DNA of 64,000 nucleotides from Megascapheus bottae (taxonomy: Eukaryota; Chordata; Mammalia; Rodentia; Geomyidae). The notes below the pieces were generated by a model. It was not told the DNA's origin. It did no database searches and saw only the letters and a list, made by a program, of their open reading frames with translations. The position numbers and the translations under genes were made by a program. The DNA lies in assembly GCA_024803745.1 (NCBI GenBank), contig JANJXV010000020.1:18392777-18456776 (forward strand). Reading direction: 5' to 3'. Positions within the stretch are counted from its first letter, which is position 1; the number at the start of each line of letters is the position of its first letter. Of the stretch, positions 32,281 through 43,600 are shown one piece after another.

Positions 32281-33020
32281 TGCTTGTTAAAACGTGGATC
32301 AATCAAGGTGCTATATAGGTCAAGAGAGATAGCAAAAGGGGAAAATAATGGAGAGAGATGTAATGACCATGTTTTTAAGGTGCAACTATCTTCTACTTAA
32401 TGAATACAGAATTAGGAAAAGAAATTTATTCACAGGAAAACAAGTATGTGTGGGCCTCAGGCCTTTTAGAGGAGGAGACTATTACATTATTAACAGTGGA
32501 ATTGGGGACAGAGAGGGGACAATCACACTAATAAAATCACAAGAAAATACAGGGCAAGTGAAAAGTTCTAATAGAGAGTGAGGGACAAGAGGCACACCAA
32601 GGAATAGAGCCCAGGTGTCAAAGTTATTGCCAAACAATTAAAACAAGATCCAGGGTTTAAGATACTCAATATAAAGCAAGAGGGAAATGGCCACCAAAAA
32701 TTTTCTTAGTAGTTCAGATTTCTTTCATTAAAAAAAAACAACAACAAACCAAACCAAACCAAACCAAAACAGAATATGTAGGATTTGAGTAGAATAATAT
32801 TTATTTAGTAGAACCAAGGATGAATGTTGGATAGGTGGAGAACAGTAGATTATAGATAAAAATTATGTATTTCAAAAATGTACAAGAAAAAATTTTCAAG
32901 TGTTTATACCTCAATTAGTCAATAATGATAAGAGGTATATTTTTCTGGACTTAAATATTACCTAATAAAATATCACATGGTATCTTGAAATTACAAAAAA
33001 TCCTCGTGGTTTATTTTCAT
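32281..33020. other. Unique noncoding sequence with (CAAAC)n
   Basis: (AAC)n/(CAAAC)n at 32736-32770. No gene recognised. Confidence 0.45.
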
Positions 33021-33024
33021 TTTT

Positions 33025-33195
33025 ATTTATGTTATAGGTTATGTGTCTTGAACTCTGAGAGTGGGCACTGTCCCTGAGCTCTTTAGCTCAAGGGTAGTGC
33101 TCTCATGGAATTTCCTTGCTATCTGTCTTTGAACCACAATCCTAAAATATAAACCTCCTTAGTAGCTAGGTGGCTTGAGCCACCAGTGCCCAACC
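33025..33195 (-). mobile_element. B1-headed SINE, antisense, internally deleted
   Basis: Left part is the complement of the right arm ('cactgtccctgagctcttta'), right part is the complement of the B1-like head ('cttagtagctaggtggcttg', 'agccaccagtgcccaacc'). The middle is shortened. Confidence 0.75.
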
Positions 33196-34029
33196 AATCC
33201 TCGTGTTTTATGTTAAAATTTAGTTAATAATTTTAAAAGTAGAATATGATAATTGTGTGACAATTCATTGTCATGTTTCCTTTTCCTTCTTTTTGTACAA
33301 TTTCTAGGTGCTGTTTGTATCCATCTTCTCATTTATGAATCAAGTATTAATAATTCACTTTAGATATATATGAGATAGATATGACCTGAGATAAAACGGA
33401 CTGTTTTGGTGGTACAAATGTTGATATAACCAGAATAATAGGTTCAGAGGCAATCAATGCTTTCACTATGGCATGGAAGAGATGAATTTTAGGTTCTGTC
33501 TGCTAAAATTTTCTCCAAAATGATGGTGATAATTTATAACCATAGGGTTTGAGAATGTCTATTTATCAACAATAGGTAGTACTAATAATTTTTCTTGATT
33601 AATTTACTATTGTTTTCATTTAAGTGGTTACATCCACACTGGGCCAATTAAAGGATTTCTCTGTGTTGGGTTTGTAAGAATGCTTAGAAACTTCTTTCCG
33701 CTTTTTGTACAGTAGTGAAAGAAAGAAAGAACCTGTGCTTAACTTGAGACTTTGCTGTCACGGCTGCTGCTGCAGTAGCTGTCAACTTCTCCTCCTCCTC
33801 TCCTCCTCCTCCGCCTCCTCCTTCTGCAATAGGACTATTTTCTATTGTAAGTTATCTTGGTAGTATTTGGCATTCTTGACCATTCTTTATATCTTAAGGT
33901 ATGTTATTTTGTGCAAATGTCTGTATCTGAGTTCTATGGAAGATCAGAGATTAGCATCTTTTATTTACTCAATACATTTGACACAGTAACATATTAAAAG
34001 ATATATATCATTATTAGTGGAAGTGTTAC
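33196..34029. other. Unique sequence with a possible exon
   Basis: AT-rich and unrecognised apart from the GC-richer, CCT-repeat-bearing block at 33713-33846, described separately. Confidence 0.4.
33713..33846 (+). other. Splice-flanked open stretch (candidate exon)
   Basis: Preceded by a strong acceptor-like run, 'cttctttccgctttttgtac' ending in AG at 33711-33712, and followed by GTAAGT at 33847-33852. The frame beginning at 33714 is open for all 44 codons. The reading includes a Cys/Ser-rich and then Leu/Ser-rich stretch produced by CTG, CTC and TCC repeats, so protein-coding use is doubtful. It could be a noncoding or UTR exon, or chance. The block is clearly GC-richer than the sequence around it. 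Confidence 0.3.
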
Positions 34030-34420
34030 TCAATTAAAAAATAACCCAGAACAGAATGCAAACAATGGATAGACCTTATTCTTGATACAATCTGCTATTT
34101 TTCTTTTAATTGGAGAATTGAGCCCATTAATATTTAGGATTATTATAGAGAGATCTATAGTGTTTCTGTCATTTTCTTGATTTCCTATATTTTGTTTTTT
34201 CTTCTTCCTATTTTTACAAAATTGATCTTCTAATGATTTTTCTCTTATGTGTTTATTTGATTTGTTTTCTTCAGATTTTATTTCTTCCTTTTAAAATGCT
34301 TTGTCCTTTTTAATACAGGACTATCATATGTTTTAATCACATTGAGCTCACTTGTGACCTTTCTGAAAAAGTTTTAAAAATTGGTACCATTATGACCTTT
34401 TCACTGATGCATGTGTACTT
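34030..34420 (-). mobile_element. Probable ancient L1 piece, antisense
   Basis: 'cttttaattggagaattgag', 'cccattaatatttaggatta' and 'tctgtcattttcttg' recall a stretch common in antisense old L1s. Family assignment from memory only. Confidence 0.4.
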
Positions 34421-34479
34421 TGATGATATTTTTCCCCTTAGCCTCTCTTCTCCTTTATGTTCTAAATTCTTCCTACTTT

Positions 34480-35215
34480 TTAGAGAGAAAATACTGTCAT
34501 TCTCAAGTTCCAGCCATATTTAATTCTTCTTTATGATTGAATGATTCTCCATATTCCATGTGCATATAGGCATACATGTATACATGGGTGTATACATTCG
34601 GTTTTCTTTATTCGTTCATCTGTTGGTGACATCTAGCACGTTATGAATAGTGACTCTGTAAATATGGTATGTAAGTACCTCTAGTGTAACCTGATTTATT
34701 CCTTTGGATAATGACCAATAATTGTATCATAAGTTCATTTGACAGGCACAGTAGGATTTCTGAGAAATATCTGTACTTATTTCTATCTTGTATGGTTTAA
34801 TTTACAGTCCCACCAGCAGTGTTAAAGGGTTTCGTATCCCCAGCATCCACGTCAGAATTTGTGATTATGTGCTCCTAGGTGATAGCCATCCTGACTGGGA
34901 TGAGAAGGAATCTCAAAGTGACATTGGTTTGCATTCACTTTCTTCATGTGTTTATTGGCCATTTGGGCTTGCTCTATTGAAAACTGTTCAATTGATTTTT
35001 CCCATTTTAAGTTGACTTATTATTCATTTTTTCTACTTTTGAGTTGTTCATGTATTCTGCATCATAGTTCATGTTTCATGAATAAACTGCTTTTCTAGGT
35101 TGTCTTTTTATTCTAATAATTGCTTCCTTTGCGGTATAGAAGATTGCTTATATTAATACAATTTCATTAGTCAATTCTTGCTCTTTTTTTGCCAACTGTT
35201 TGCAACATGTTCAAA
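34480..35215 (-). mobile_element. Ancient L1 ORF2 3' region, antisense
   Basis: 'tattcgttcatctgttggtg', 'aatagtgactctgtaaatat', 'acagtcccaccagcagtgtt', 'gatagccatcctgactggga', 'gtttattggccatttgggct' follow in order the complement of the ORF2 C-terminal region of old mammalian L1s. Diverged by many indels. Confidence 0.8.
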
Positions 35216-35224
35216 AATTTCAGT

Positions 35225-35480
35225 CTTTAGGAGCAGGGAGTTTGGCCTAGTGGTAGAGTGCTTACCTAGCATTCATGAAGACCCGGGTTCGATTCCTCGG
35301 TACCACATACATATAAAAAAGCTGAAAGTGGTGCTGTGGCTAAAGTGGTAGAGCCCTAGCCTTGAGGTAAGTCCAAGGACAGTGCTCAGGCCCTGAGCTC
35401 AAGCCCAGGAGAGGCAAAAATATGGTGGATCACACCTGTAATCCCAGCTACTCAGGAACTGAAAAAAAAAACAAAGTTAC
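35225..35480 (+). mobile_element. ID-headed SINE with a B1-like fragment after it
   Basis: 'tttggcctagtggtagagtg' (A box region) and 'cgggttcgattcctcgg' (B box) mark the tRNA-derived head. The right arm is 'gaaagtggtgctgtggctaa' to 'cctgagctcaagccc'. A B1-like piece follows at 35420-35460 ('acacctgtaatcccagctac'). The B box is near perfect, so this is a young copy. Confidence 0.9.
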
Positions 35481-36055
35481 AGTCTTTATAGATTCAGGAA
35501 TTTTCATCTAGGAGCTTAAATGTTTCAAGTCTTATGTTGTAGCATTTCATTCATTTTGAATTGATTTTTGAATATATTTTCAGATTTCCAGAGTTGTAAT
35601 AAGTGTAGGTTAAGATGGTTACATTTTACCCTATCTTCTTCCCTTCCATCCTCTTTTCTTAAGGAACTATTCCTGCAGATGAAAAAAAATAAGATTTCTG
35701 GGTAAAACCATAAAAATGTTGAGATTGTAGCAGAGTTGAAAGATGGGATCACTCTTGAAGTCCTGAGAAAGTAGAGTATGTTTCTTATGGCTCCTGTGTT
35801 TCCTATTAGTACAACAGAAGCCACAGAGATGAGACAAAAAGCCTGGGATAAAGTCAGGGTGTGTGAGATGTGAGGACTCTTAAGGAGAAACCAGTCTCTT
35901 CTTTTCTCTTTGCCTCTGATGCTGATAGGAAATCCTTGGTTCTCCTTGGCTCATAGACACAGAATGCCAGTTTGACTCTGTCATGCTATTTTCTCTACAT
36001 GCCTCTCGTTTCTTCATGAAAGATAGCAGTCATGTATAATTGGAGCCTACCCTAC
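35481..36055. other. Unique noncoding sequence
   Basis: Nothing recognised. Confidence 0.4.
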
Positions 36056-36057
36056 AA

Positions 36058-36215
36058 TGATTCTCAAAGTCTGGTCCCCAGCAAACCAGCATCTCCTGGG
36101 AATTCAAAAGAACTACATCCCAAGTCTGTTCAACTAGCAACTCCAAGGTGAGCCCTTTGTTTGTGCTTCTGTGAACATTCCTGTTGAGTCTAATCTGGGG
36201 ACCAGTAGTCTCTGA
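36058..36215. mobile_element. MER5A-like hAT nonautonomous DNA transposon
   Basis: 'gattctcaaagtctggtccc' and 'agcatctcctgggaattc', later 'ccaaggtgagccctttg', match the plan of MER5A-type elements ('ggttctcaaagtgtggtccc' and 'catcacctgggaacttg'). The far inverted terminus is not clear. Confidence 0.65.
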
Positions 36216-36585
36216 TTAGGAAGCATGGCCTCAAGAGAGTGGAAGTAGTTCTTTGGTGAAGGTTGTGTTTGTTTCTGTTGTGGTGAACTGTATCTTGAAG
36301 AGTTTGATTAAGGAGACACATTACACTGTCCTGCTTCCTTGAAAAGTTATGGAAATAGTATTTCTTCCCACTGATGGTTTCAATGTTTTAAGTCTTCAAA
36401 TAATTTGATTTTCAATAAATTCTTGGCCACATTTTTGCAGTAAACTAGACATGTTATATATTAAATTATGTAAATAATGTTACAAAATCTTAAATATTAT
36501 ACACCTCCTTTTAACAATGAAGAAACAGAGACATCAAAGTTTCAAATCAGCTCAAGTAACCTGGGAATAGAGTTTATAGGGTTCT
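36216..36585. other. Unique noncoding sequence
   Basis: Nothing recognised. Confidence 0.4.
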
Positions 36586-36634
36586 TTAAATACAGAATCA
36601 TGCAAAAGTAGCAGGATATAAAATTAACCCTCAA

Positions 36635-36820
36635 GGGCCAGGAGTTTGACCTAGTGGTAAGAGTGCTTGCCTAGCATGCACAAAGACCAGGTTCAATTCC
36701 TTGGTACCACATATATAGAAATGGTACTGTGGCTCCAGTGGTATAGCTCCAGCCTTGAGAAAGCCCCAAAACAGTGGTTAGGTCCAGAATTCAAGGCTCA
36801 GGACTGGCAAATAAAAAATA
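36635..36820 (+). mobile_element. ID-headed SINE inside L1 copy E
   Basis: Flanked by aaattaaccctcaa (36621-36634) and aaatgaaccctcaa (36821-36834), 13 of 14 identical. The head is 'tttgacctagtggtaagagt' with B box 'aggttcaattccttgg', followed by the right arm and an A-rich tail. Confidence 0.92.
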
Positions 36821-37077
36821 AAATGAACCCTCAAAAATCAATAGCTTTCCTGTATGCCAACAACAAGTAGAGTAAGGCAGGAATCAGGAAAACAATGCCT
36901 TTTGAAATAGCTTCAAAGAAAATGAAATACTTAGGAATTAACTTAACCAGGATATTAAGGACATTTCTGAGGAAAAATTTAGAAACCTGAGAAAGGAAAT
37001 TAAAGCAGACCTAGGAAATGGAAAAAACTTCTATGCTCTTGGATTGGAAGAATTAACATCGTGAAAATGGCCATCCA

Positions 37078-37395
37078 CAAAAGCCATATAATGAATGATT
37101 GTTGTCCTTAATGTACTATGTTATCTTTCATCTCCTTTGCTGTCTCTTGGGTATCTCATATTGTTATAGTATCTCACTTTGTTATCTGATATATTGAATT
37201 TATTTGTATTTGGTTATTTGAAATTTGATAGGGAAGGGGGAAAACCAAGACGGGGGGTGGGTGGTGGATGGGGGGGAGGGTGATGGGTACTAAGACATGA
37301 GAAAGGGTATCAATGTATGTGAATTAATGCACCTTCTATCTGGCAAATAGCATGTAGCCCTTTTATTAATTACAATAAAAAAATTATAAAAAAAA
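37078..37395 (+). mobile_element. 3'-only L1 insertion inside copy E
   Basis: A young-type 3' UTR from 'caaaagccatataatgaatg' to the A-tail, flanked by a perfect 15-bp duplication, gaaaatggccatcca, at 37063-37077 and 37396-37410. It contains the G-rich purine tract at about 37230-37285. Confidence 0.95.
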
Positions 37396-38879
37396 GAAAA
37401 TGGCCATCCAGACAAATGCAATCTACAAATTCAGTGCAATACCCATTAATATCCCAATGTCATCCCTTAATGAAATAGAGGAAGCAATCCAAAAGTTCAT
37501 GTAGAATAATAAAAGATCTCACAAAGCAAAAACAATCCTTAGCAGAAAGAACAGTGCTGGAGGAATATCAATAACAAACTTCAGACTCTATTACAGAGAC
37601 ATAGTAATCAAAACAACTTGGTATTGGTACATGAACAGGCCTGAGGACTAATGGAATAGAGCGGAAGACCCAGAAATCAATCCATAGACCTATGGCCACC
37701 TAATCTTCAATAAGGGAGTCAAAAATATAGGATGGAAGATGCACAGCCTTTTCAGCAAATGGTGTGGGAGAATTGGTTAAGCATATATTGAAAATTAAAG
37801 CTTGATCCTTATATTTCACCCTGAACCAAAATTAATTCCAAATGGGAAAAAGAGCTTGAAGTAAAAGCATATACCCTGAAATTTTTGCAGGAATGAATGG
37901 TACAGGTAGAAACTTTCTTAATAAAGGCCCAGAAACACAATAAATTAAAGTTTGGACAAATGAGACTGCAGAAAACTGCAAAAATTCTGTATGGCAAAGG
38001 ACATAGCTAGCAACTTAGATAGAAAGCCCATGAGTGTGAGATCTTCACTAACCATACAATAGACAAGGGCCTGATATCTAAAATATACCTACTACTCAAA
38101 AAATTGAATCACTCCAAAACTAATCTCCAAAGAAACAACCATCCTATTAAAAGGTGGGCTCAAGATTTAAAGAGACTTCTTTGAAGAAGAAATAAAAATG
38201 ACATGAAGAAATGCTTGACATCTCTGGCCATAAAGGAATTGCAAATCAATACAACTTTGAGATTCCACCTCACTCCAGTTAGAATGGCCATGATCAAGAA
38301 ATCCAATAACAATAGATTCGTGAATGTGGCCAGGAGGGATTGCTATTACTCTGTGGGTGGGAGTGTAAACTCATTCAATCACTCTGGAAAGCAGTATGGT
38401 GATTCCTCAAAAGATTAAACATAGGCTCCCCTATGACCCAGCAATTCCACTCCTTGGCATTTACCCAAAAGTCCAGAAACAAAGACATACTAAAGCCACC
38501 AGCACAACAATGATCATTGCAGCACTATTTACCATAGCGAAGATATGGAACCAACCCAGATACCCCCCAGTAGATGAAGGGATCAAGAAAATGTGGAATT
38601 TATACACAATAGAATTCTCTGCTGCCTTCAGAAAGAATGACATCACCCCATTTGTAAAGAAATGGAAAGACTTGGAAAAAATCATATTAAGTGAAGTAAG
38701 CCAGACTCAAAGGAACATAGGCTCCATGGTTTCCCTCATTTGCAAAAATTAGTACACATCTAGGACTCTCCTAGCAGAGAATTACAATAGCTCAAAAATT
38801 ATGTATATATGGTAGTACAGTTGAGACTAAATGAAATAAACTCTAGGATATGGAAACAAAAGGTTTATCTTTTTTATAA

Positions 38880-39070
38880 CTTTTTTGTCAGCCAAGGGGC
38901 TTGAACTCAGGCTCTGAGCATTGTACTTGGATTTTCTCAAGGCTAGTGCTCTACAACTTGAGCCACAGCACCATTTCTGGCTTTTTTTTATGTTTATGGT
39001 ACCCAGGAATCAGACCAGGTCTCTTGTGTGTGCTAGGCAATCATTCTACAGTTAGGCCAAACTCCTTACT
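38880..39070 (-). mobile_element. ID-headed SINE, antisense
   Basis: 'gggcttgaactcaggctctg' and 'caaggctagtgctctacaac' are the complement of the right arm. 'ctaggcaatcattctacagt' and 'taggccaaactcc' are the complement of the tRNA-like head. It begins where L1 copy E stops. Confidence 0.88.
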
Positions 39071-39074
39071 ACAC

Positions 39075-40307
39075 TGGATGACACTAAATCTAATTTAACC
39101 TTTTGCAAAAGTTCATAAAACTTCAGCTATATGACTTTGGTACACCTATTTAAGGATTTAATTGCTGCCTAAACTACTTCATTTGCCTTCTGAAATTCTC
39201 TCTTCAAATCTAAAATGAAAACTGAAATTTGGAACCAATGATAAACTGCTGGAGCCAGTGCTTTTCTCTGGTCTGTCTTCTGAGACAACCACCTGATTCT
39301 AAAGTAAGACAATCAACAAAATGCAGCAAGGATTTACATAAGTGACTACCTTGTCTTCTCATTAATAATATTAAAATGGAATTTTCCAATGTGTTCCAGG
39401 TGTTATCATTTCAATAGGAATAAACCAATTCTAGATATTTCTTGAAATTCAGTGGGAATTTTAATATGGTAATTAAGTTCATACTTTAGTGACTTCTCTG
39501 GAATTCTAGTTTTCTAACTGGATTTACTTTAAAGAAAACCCTATGGATAAAAAAATTAAGCCTAGTAAAATACAATGTTTTAAACATTGAGAATTGAGAA
39601 CACGAGAAATTATTTGAACAAAATGATCTTTCTACCAGATTATGAGATTATTACTCTCAAGGACAAGAAACTATACTGAGGATTTGTAATCCTTCTATGG
39701 TGCCCTACCTAGCACAGACATCACATCATATAATTTCCTGAAGGTATAGAGAGAAAACAGGAAGGTAAATCATTCCTTCTGCTGGTGTCTTTGAAGCTGG
39801 GAAAGTGAATAGCAGATTAGAGTATGTGTAATGGTAAAAACATAAAAAAATAAAGAAGATATACATGCTAATGCAGAGACCAAAGTGTGGTAAGGTGTTC
39901 TCAGATTCCTAGGCTTTTAGTCCTGTCTCCAGTCCCGTAGAAGGTACACTTACAGTCTTGCCCATTGGTGTCCAGGGACTTTGTGGAATATGTTATTATT
40001 ATTATTATTGTTCTCTAATTTTGTTCTATTGAACTTATTTTTGCAGATCCACCCTATTCTACTCCACTCATGGGAGCCACGGGCCTCACCCGTGTTTGTG
40101 TTACTACAAATACACAATGACTGGAAAAAAACAAACAAACAAACACAAAAACAAAACAACAATATCCAGATCACAGCTTTCTAAATTCAACCTGTGGTCC
40201 ATTATGTTACAACCCAAAGTGAAGTCATAATCTTTCAACTTAAACTCTCGAATGCATCCAATAGCTTCAGCTTGCTTATTCCTTCAGCCCAGCTGTAAAT
40301 TATATAC

Positions 40308-40338
<31 letters not shown>

Positions 40339-41410
40339 CAATTGTGGGTTAAACTCTCACCATCAAAATGAGGGACATTATTACAAGTCAAGTTTGTCCC
40401 TAAAATATATCAAAAGGATCAAGTTATTCAAACACAGTGGTTAGAATTTCAAGCTTGTGTTCTTTATAACAGCAATGCTCTGCATGGCACAACTAGAAAT
40501 AAAAATGATTCAAATTAATTGAGATTTACTAATTTCTACTTTAAGCTAATTTCTTAATTTTGTTTTACTTGCAGGCATGTCCTTGGTTTAATGCTTGACT
40601 TTAATTCACAGCTAATTCTCATTTATCAGTATGTTGTTGATCTTATTGGATGAATATTAGTGCAAAATACTTAATCCCCAGACAGCTTCTTTCTGTTAAC
40701 CAGTGTTTCAGATATAATTCTTCAAGATCAGGTGTTGCATCTTCAAGTAGTGCAGACTAATTTTAATATCAGTCTAAACAAGCTCTAATCAGGCAGATAA
40801 ATATGCCTAAAAAATCATGCCAGGCATTTCAAATTCAAACAGAAAGGATTCCTGGATTACTTATTCTACAGTTTGTACCTTATTTAAAACTTTAATATAT
40901 GTGCTTGTGTAGGTCTATATTTACATATGTTACTATATAAAATACATATTTAAGTGAAAACACGTTCATATGTAAAAATGCACTCAACTATAAATATGTA
41001 TATGTAAATTATTTTAGTAAGTCATCAATTTCGTATAAGGAGATATGACTGAAAGAGATTGTCTCTTGCTAATCAGCTGTAATCAAGGCAGACATCTTTA
41101 CTTAAGAAAATTAACAATTACTATTGAAAAGTCTTAAACTCAAGCACTGTTCTTGAATTTGCAAGCTGTTTTTCCTCATTGCTGACATCAAAACATATTT
41201 TTACTCAGCATAATACATGAACACATAAAGAGCTACAATGATAGATGCTGAGATAAAAATGAATCAATATATCTTTCTATCCTCATCCTTGTACCACTCT
41301 CTGCTGTACTTAATGAGTGGGTCTGCCTTGAAATTTTGCCTGTCTCAAGGATGTATGCTTCATTTTTCCCTGAGGGGTGCAGTTTTTCTCTGCATATTTC
41401 TATTTTATTT
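39075..41410. other. Unique AT-rich sequence with simple repeats
   Basis: (ATT)n at 39989-40009, (AAAC)n at 40128-40150, and TA/CATA repeats at 40302-40340. No gene or transposon recognised elsewhere. Confidence 0.5.
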
Positions 41411-41414
41411 GTAA

Positions 41415-41760
41415 GAAAATGGTTTTATTGGTTTATATAACATACATACAGCAAAGTGCTGAAATCGCAAGTGTTTAAACTGACAAGTTTATGCTGAGTG
41501 ATTTGTAGATCATTACTGCATTCAGAAGCCATTTTCCCACCCATCTCAATCCCTTTATCCTCACAAAGGAGCCATTGTTTTAATTTTCATTACCCCTGGC
41601 TAATTTGTTTGAATTTTATATAAATAAGATAATTTTATACTTGTTCATATTTCAATTTGTTTGTAAGATTCATTACAATATTGAAATCTTACAACATGTG
41701 AGTGTTACATATTCTCTAAACTACCTATGTTTTAATTAGAAATAATAAATACATAGTAGG
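41415..41760. mobile_element. Ancient L1M-type repeat, tentative
   Basis: 'ggtttatataacatacatac', 'gatcattactgcattcagaa' and 'gccattttcccacccatctc' recall a common old mammalian module ('aaccatcaccacaatc ... catcacccc'). Orientation not determined. Confidence 0.35.
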
Positions 41761-41784
41761 TTGTTTTTGATAAAACTGATATTC

Positions 41785-41925
41785 TTTCTTTATTGTATTT
41801 TGTCAAGGTGATGTACAGTTACATTTGTCAGGTAGTGGGTAAATTACTTCTGAAACATTGATACCTCTTCCCATGTTTTTCTCCTCCTTTCCCTTGCCCA
41901 GCCCCTCCCAATTTTCTAAGGGTTG
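41785..41925 (-). mobile_element. Old L1 3' tail, antisense
   Basis: 'tgatgtacagttacatttgt', 'caggtagtgggtaaattact', 'cattgatacctcttccc', then a pyrimidine tract. Same order as 18575-18700. Confidence 0.8.
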
Positions 41926-41999
41926 AAATATGTTACATTTCAACTTCTAGCCTCCTAGGTTTCTTATGTAAAATACATTTTCCACAAATGAACAGGAAC

Positions 42000-42560
42000 A
42001 TGTTTTATTTAGCCTTTTGATCTTAACCTAGTTTGCTCATTTTTTTCTGAGGATTTCTCAATAGGCATTTCTTCATCATTGTATTTTTTTCTTCTGAAAA
42101 GAGTCTAAACAATTTGCCAATTTATTAATTGGATTCTCTTTCTTTTGCTATGTATGTAATTTTGAGTTCTTTATTCTGAGCATTAATCTTTTGTCCATTA
42201 AATAGCTACCAGATTTTGTGTCACTCCATGGGTATCTACTGGTATCGAGATTTTGCTCATCGGATTTGCTGTTCTCTATTTTTTTTTACAGTTGTTTCAA
42301 GGTTTCAAGTCTTCCTTTAAGGCAGTTGTTATATTTGGAGTTGATTTCTGCATAGAGTGACTGATAAGAGGGCATCTACTGTTAATGTTCTATATGAAGA
42401 TAAGAAATTTGTCAGCACTGTTTGTTGAAAAAGCTATCTTTGTGCCAATGACTATTTTGGTTGATTTACCAGAAATCAGAGAGTATTATGTGAACAGTTT
42501 AATTTCTAGAACTTCTGTTCTGGTGGTGATTTTTTTTGTATGAAGACAGTATGAGGAGAC
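42000..42560 (-). mobile_element. Ancient L1 ORF2/3' region, antisense
   Basis: 'tgaggatttctcaataggca', 'gagcattaatcttttgtcca', and 'cagcactgtttgttgaaaaa' with 'gctatctttgtgccaatgac' are the complement of known old L1 ORF2 blocks, in the expected order. Confidence 0.7.
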
Positions 42561-42932
42561 CCACCAAATACTATTTGAAGAGGGGAGATACAAAGAGGTT
42601 GTGTGAATTTATTCAAAGTATACTATTCATTTCTATGAAATTTTCATAGTGACAACTTTTGTGTCATCAGGACATGCTATCAAAACAATGTTAAACAAAT
42701 TCAAGAATTCTAGTTTATAACATCAATTCACCCTCCTTTATAATCTATGGGCAACAAATTCTTTTAATCATTAAAAGGATTACCTATTATTTAATATTTA
42801 ATGGTTTAATATGTAAACAATTCTTAGGAAAGTTCATATATTGGAATTCCATATACTCAATATTTCATATATCTGGTCATTAATGGTTCCTCAGGCATTT
42901 TTTAAACCTTCTAATCAGATAATTCATGATTT
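42561..42932. other. Unique AT-rich sequence
   Basis: Nothing recognised. The target site of L1 copy F is at its right end. Confidence 0.4.
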
Positions 42933-42949
42933 AAAGAAGTAAGCATCAT
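42933..42949. repeat. Target duplication of L1 copy F (left)
   Basis: aaagaagtaagcatcat is repeated exactly at 45467-45483. Confidence 0.95.
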
Positions 42950-43600
42950 AGTGTATAGTTTTTTTGATGAGTTGTAGACGGTGGCCAGTATTTTGTTGAG
43001 AAGTTTTGCATTGATGTTCATCAAAGAAATAGGTCTATAGTTCTCTTTCTTTGATGAATGTCTGTCTGGTTTGGGGATGAGGGTTATACTGGCTTCATAG
43101 AATGAGTTTGGTAAAGAACCTTCATTTTCAATTTCGTTGAAGAGCTTGAGGATTATTGTTGTGAGCTCTGCCTTGAAGACCTTATAGAATTCAGCTGTAA
43201 ATCCATCTGGCCCTGGGCTTTTCTTAGGTGAAAGGTCTCTTATTGCCATTTCTATTTCAGTGCTTGAAATAGGCCTGTTTATTTAGGTTGGTTCTTCTTG
43301 GTTCAATGTGGGTATGTTAATATTGGCTAGGAATTCATCCATTTCTTCTAGATTCTCAAATTTGTTGGCACAAAGGTTTGAGAAGTATTCCCTCATGATA
43401 CTCTGGATCTTGGTAATTTCTGTCGTGATATTACCATATTTGTCTGTGATTTTGTTTATTTCAGTATGCTCCCTACTTTTATTGGTAAGAGTTTCTAAGG
43501 GTTTGTCAATTTTGTTAATTCTTTCAAAGAACCAACTCCTTGTTTTGTTGATTCTTTCTATAGTTTTTTTTGGATTCCAATTCATTTAATTCTGCTTTGC
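42950..43600 (-). pseudogene. Inverted L1 ORF2 segment (EN-RT linker and RT N-terminus), copy F
   Basis: Read on the minus strand it gives the linker and the N-terminal RT region. 43283-43585 is open for 100 codons (with R-E-Y-F-S-N-L-C-A-N-K-F-E-N-L-E-E). 42911-43249 is open and contains [11 protein letters not shown] and R-P-I-S-L-M-N-I, standard RT blocks 0-1. The two pieces are separated by a stop and frame change near 43265. It lost contact with the rest of the RT because of the inversion and the deletion at the breakpoint, so no working enzyme is possible. Confidence 0.9.

Larger units (their letters stand above)
36586..38752 (+). pseudogene. L1 ORF2 remnant, copy E
   Basis: Covers ORF2p from the end of the RT domain to the C terminus. 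The block after the SINE reads N-P-Q-K-S-I-A-F-L-Y-A-N-N-K before a TAG. Later open pieces are 38203-38418 and 38396-38752, overlapping in different frames, so at least one frameshift lies near 38400. The cysteine-rich block is damaged: 'gattcgtgaatgtggccagg' stands where other copies have 'agatgctggaggggatgtgg'. The last piece ends G-S-M-V-S-L-I-C-K-N-stop, where the young copies end I-C-H-N-Q. Confidence 0.85.
36586..38872 (+). mobile_element. L1 copy E: 5'- and 3'-truncated
   Basis: Begins in the ORF2 RT/thumb region ('gcaaaagtagcaggatataa') and keeps ORF2 to its end at 38752, plus 120 bp of 3' UTR ending 'gtttatctt', where an antisense SINE takes over. More diverged than copies A, B, C and F. 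It is interrupted by a SINE (36635-36820) and a 3'-only L1 (37078-37395), both with target duplications. Confidence 0.88.

Noticed and set aside
35225..35310. tRNA-like sequence with good A and B boxes
   Set aside because: It is the head of a SINE. It lacks a full cloverleaf and continues into the SINE right arm.
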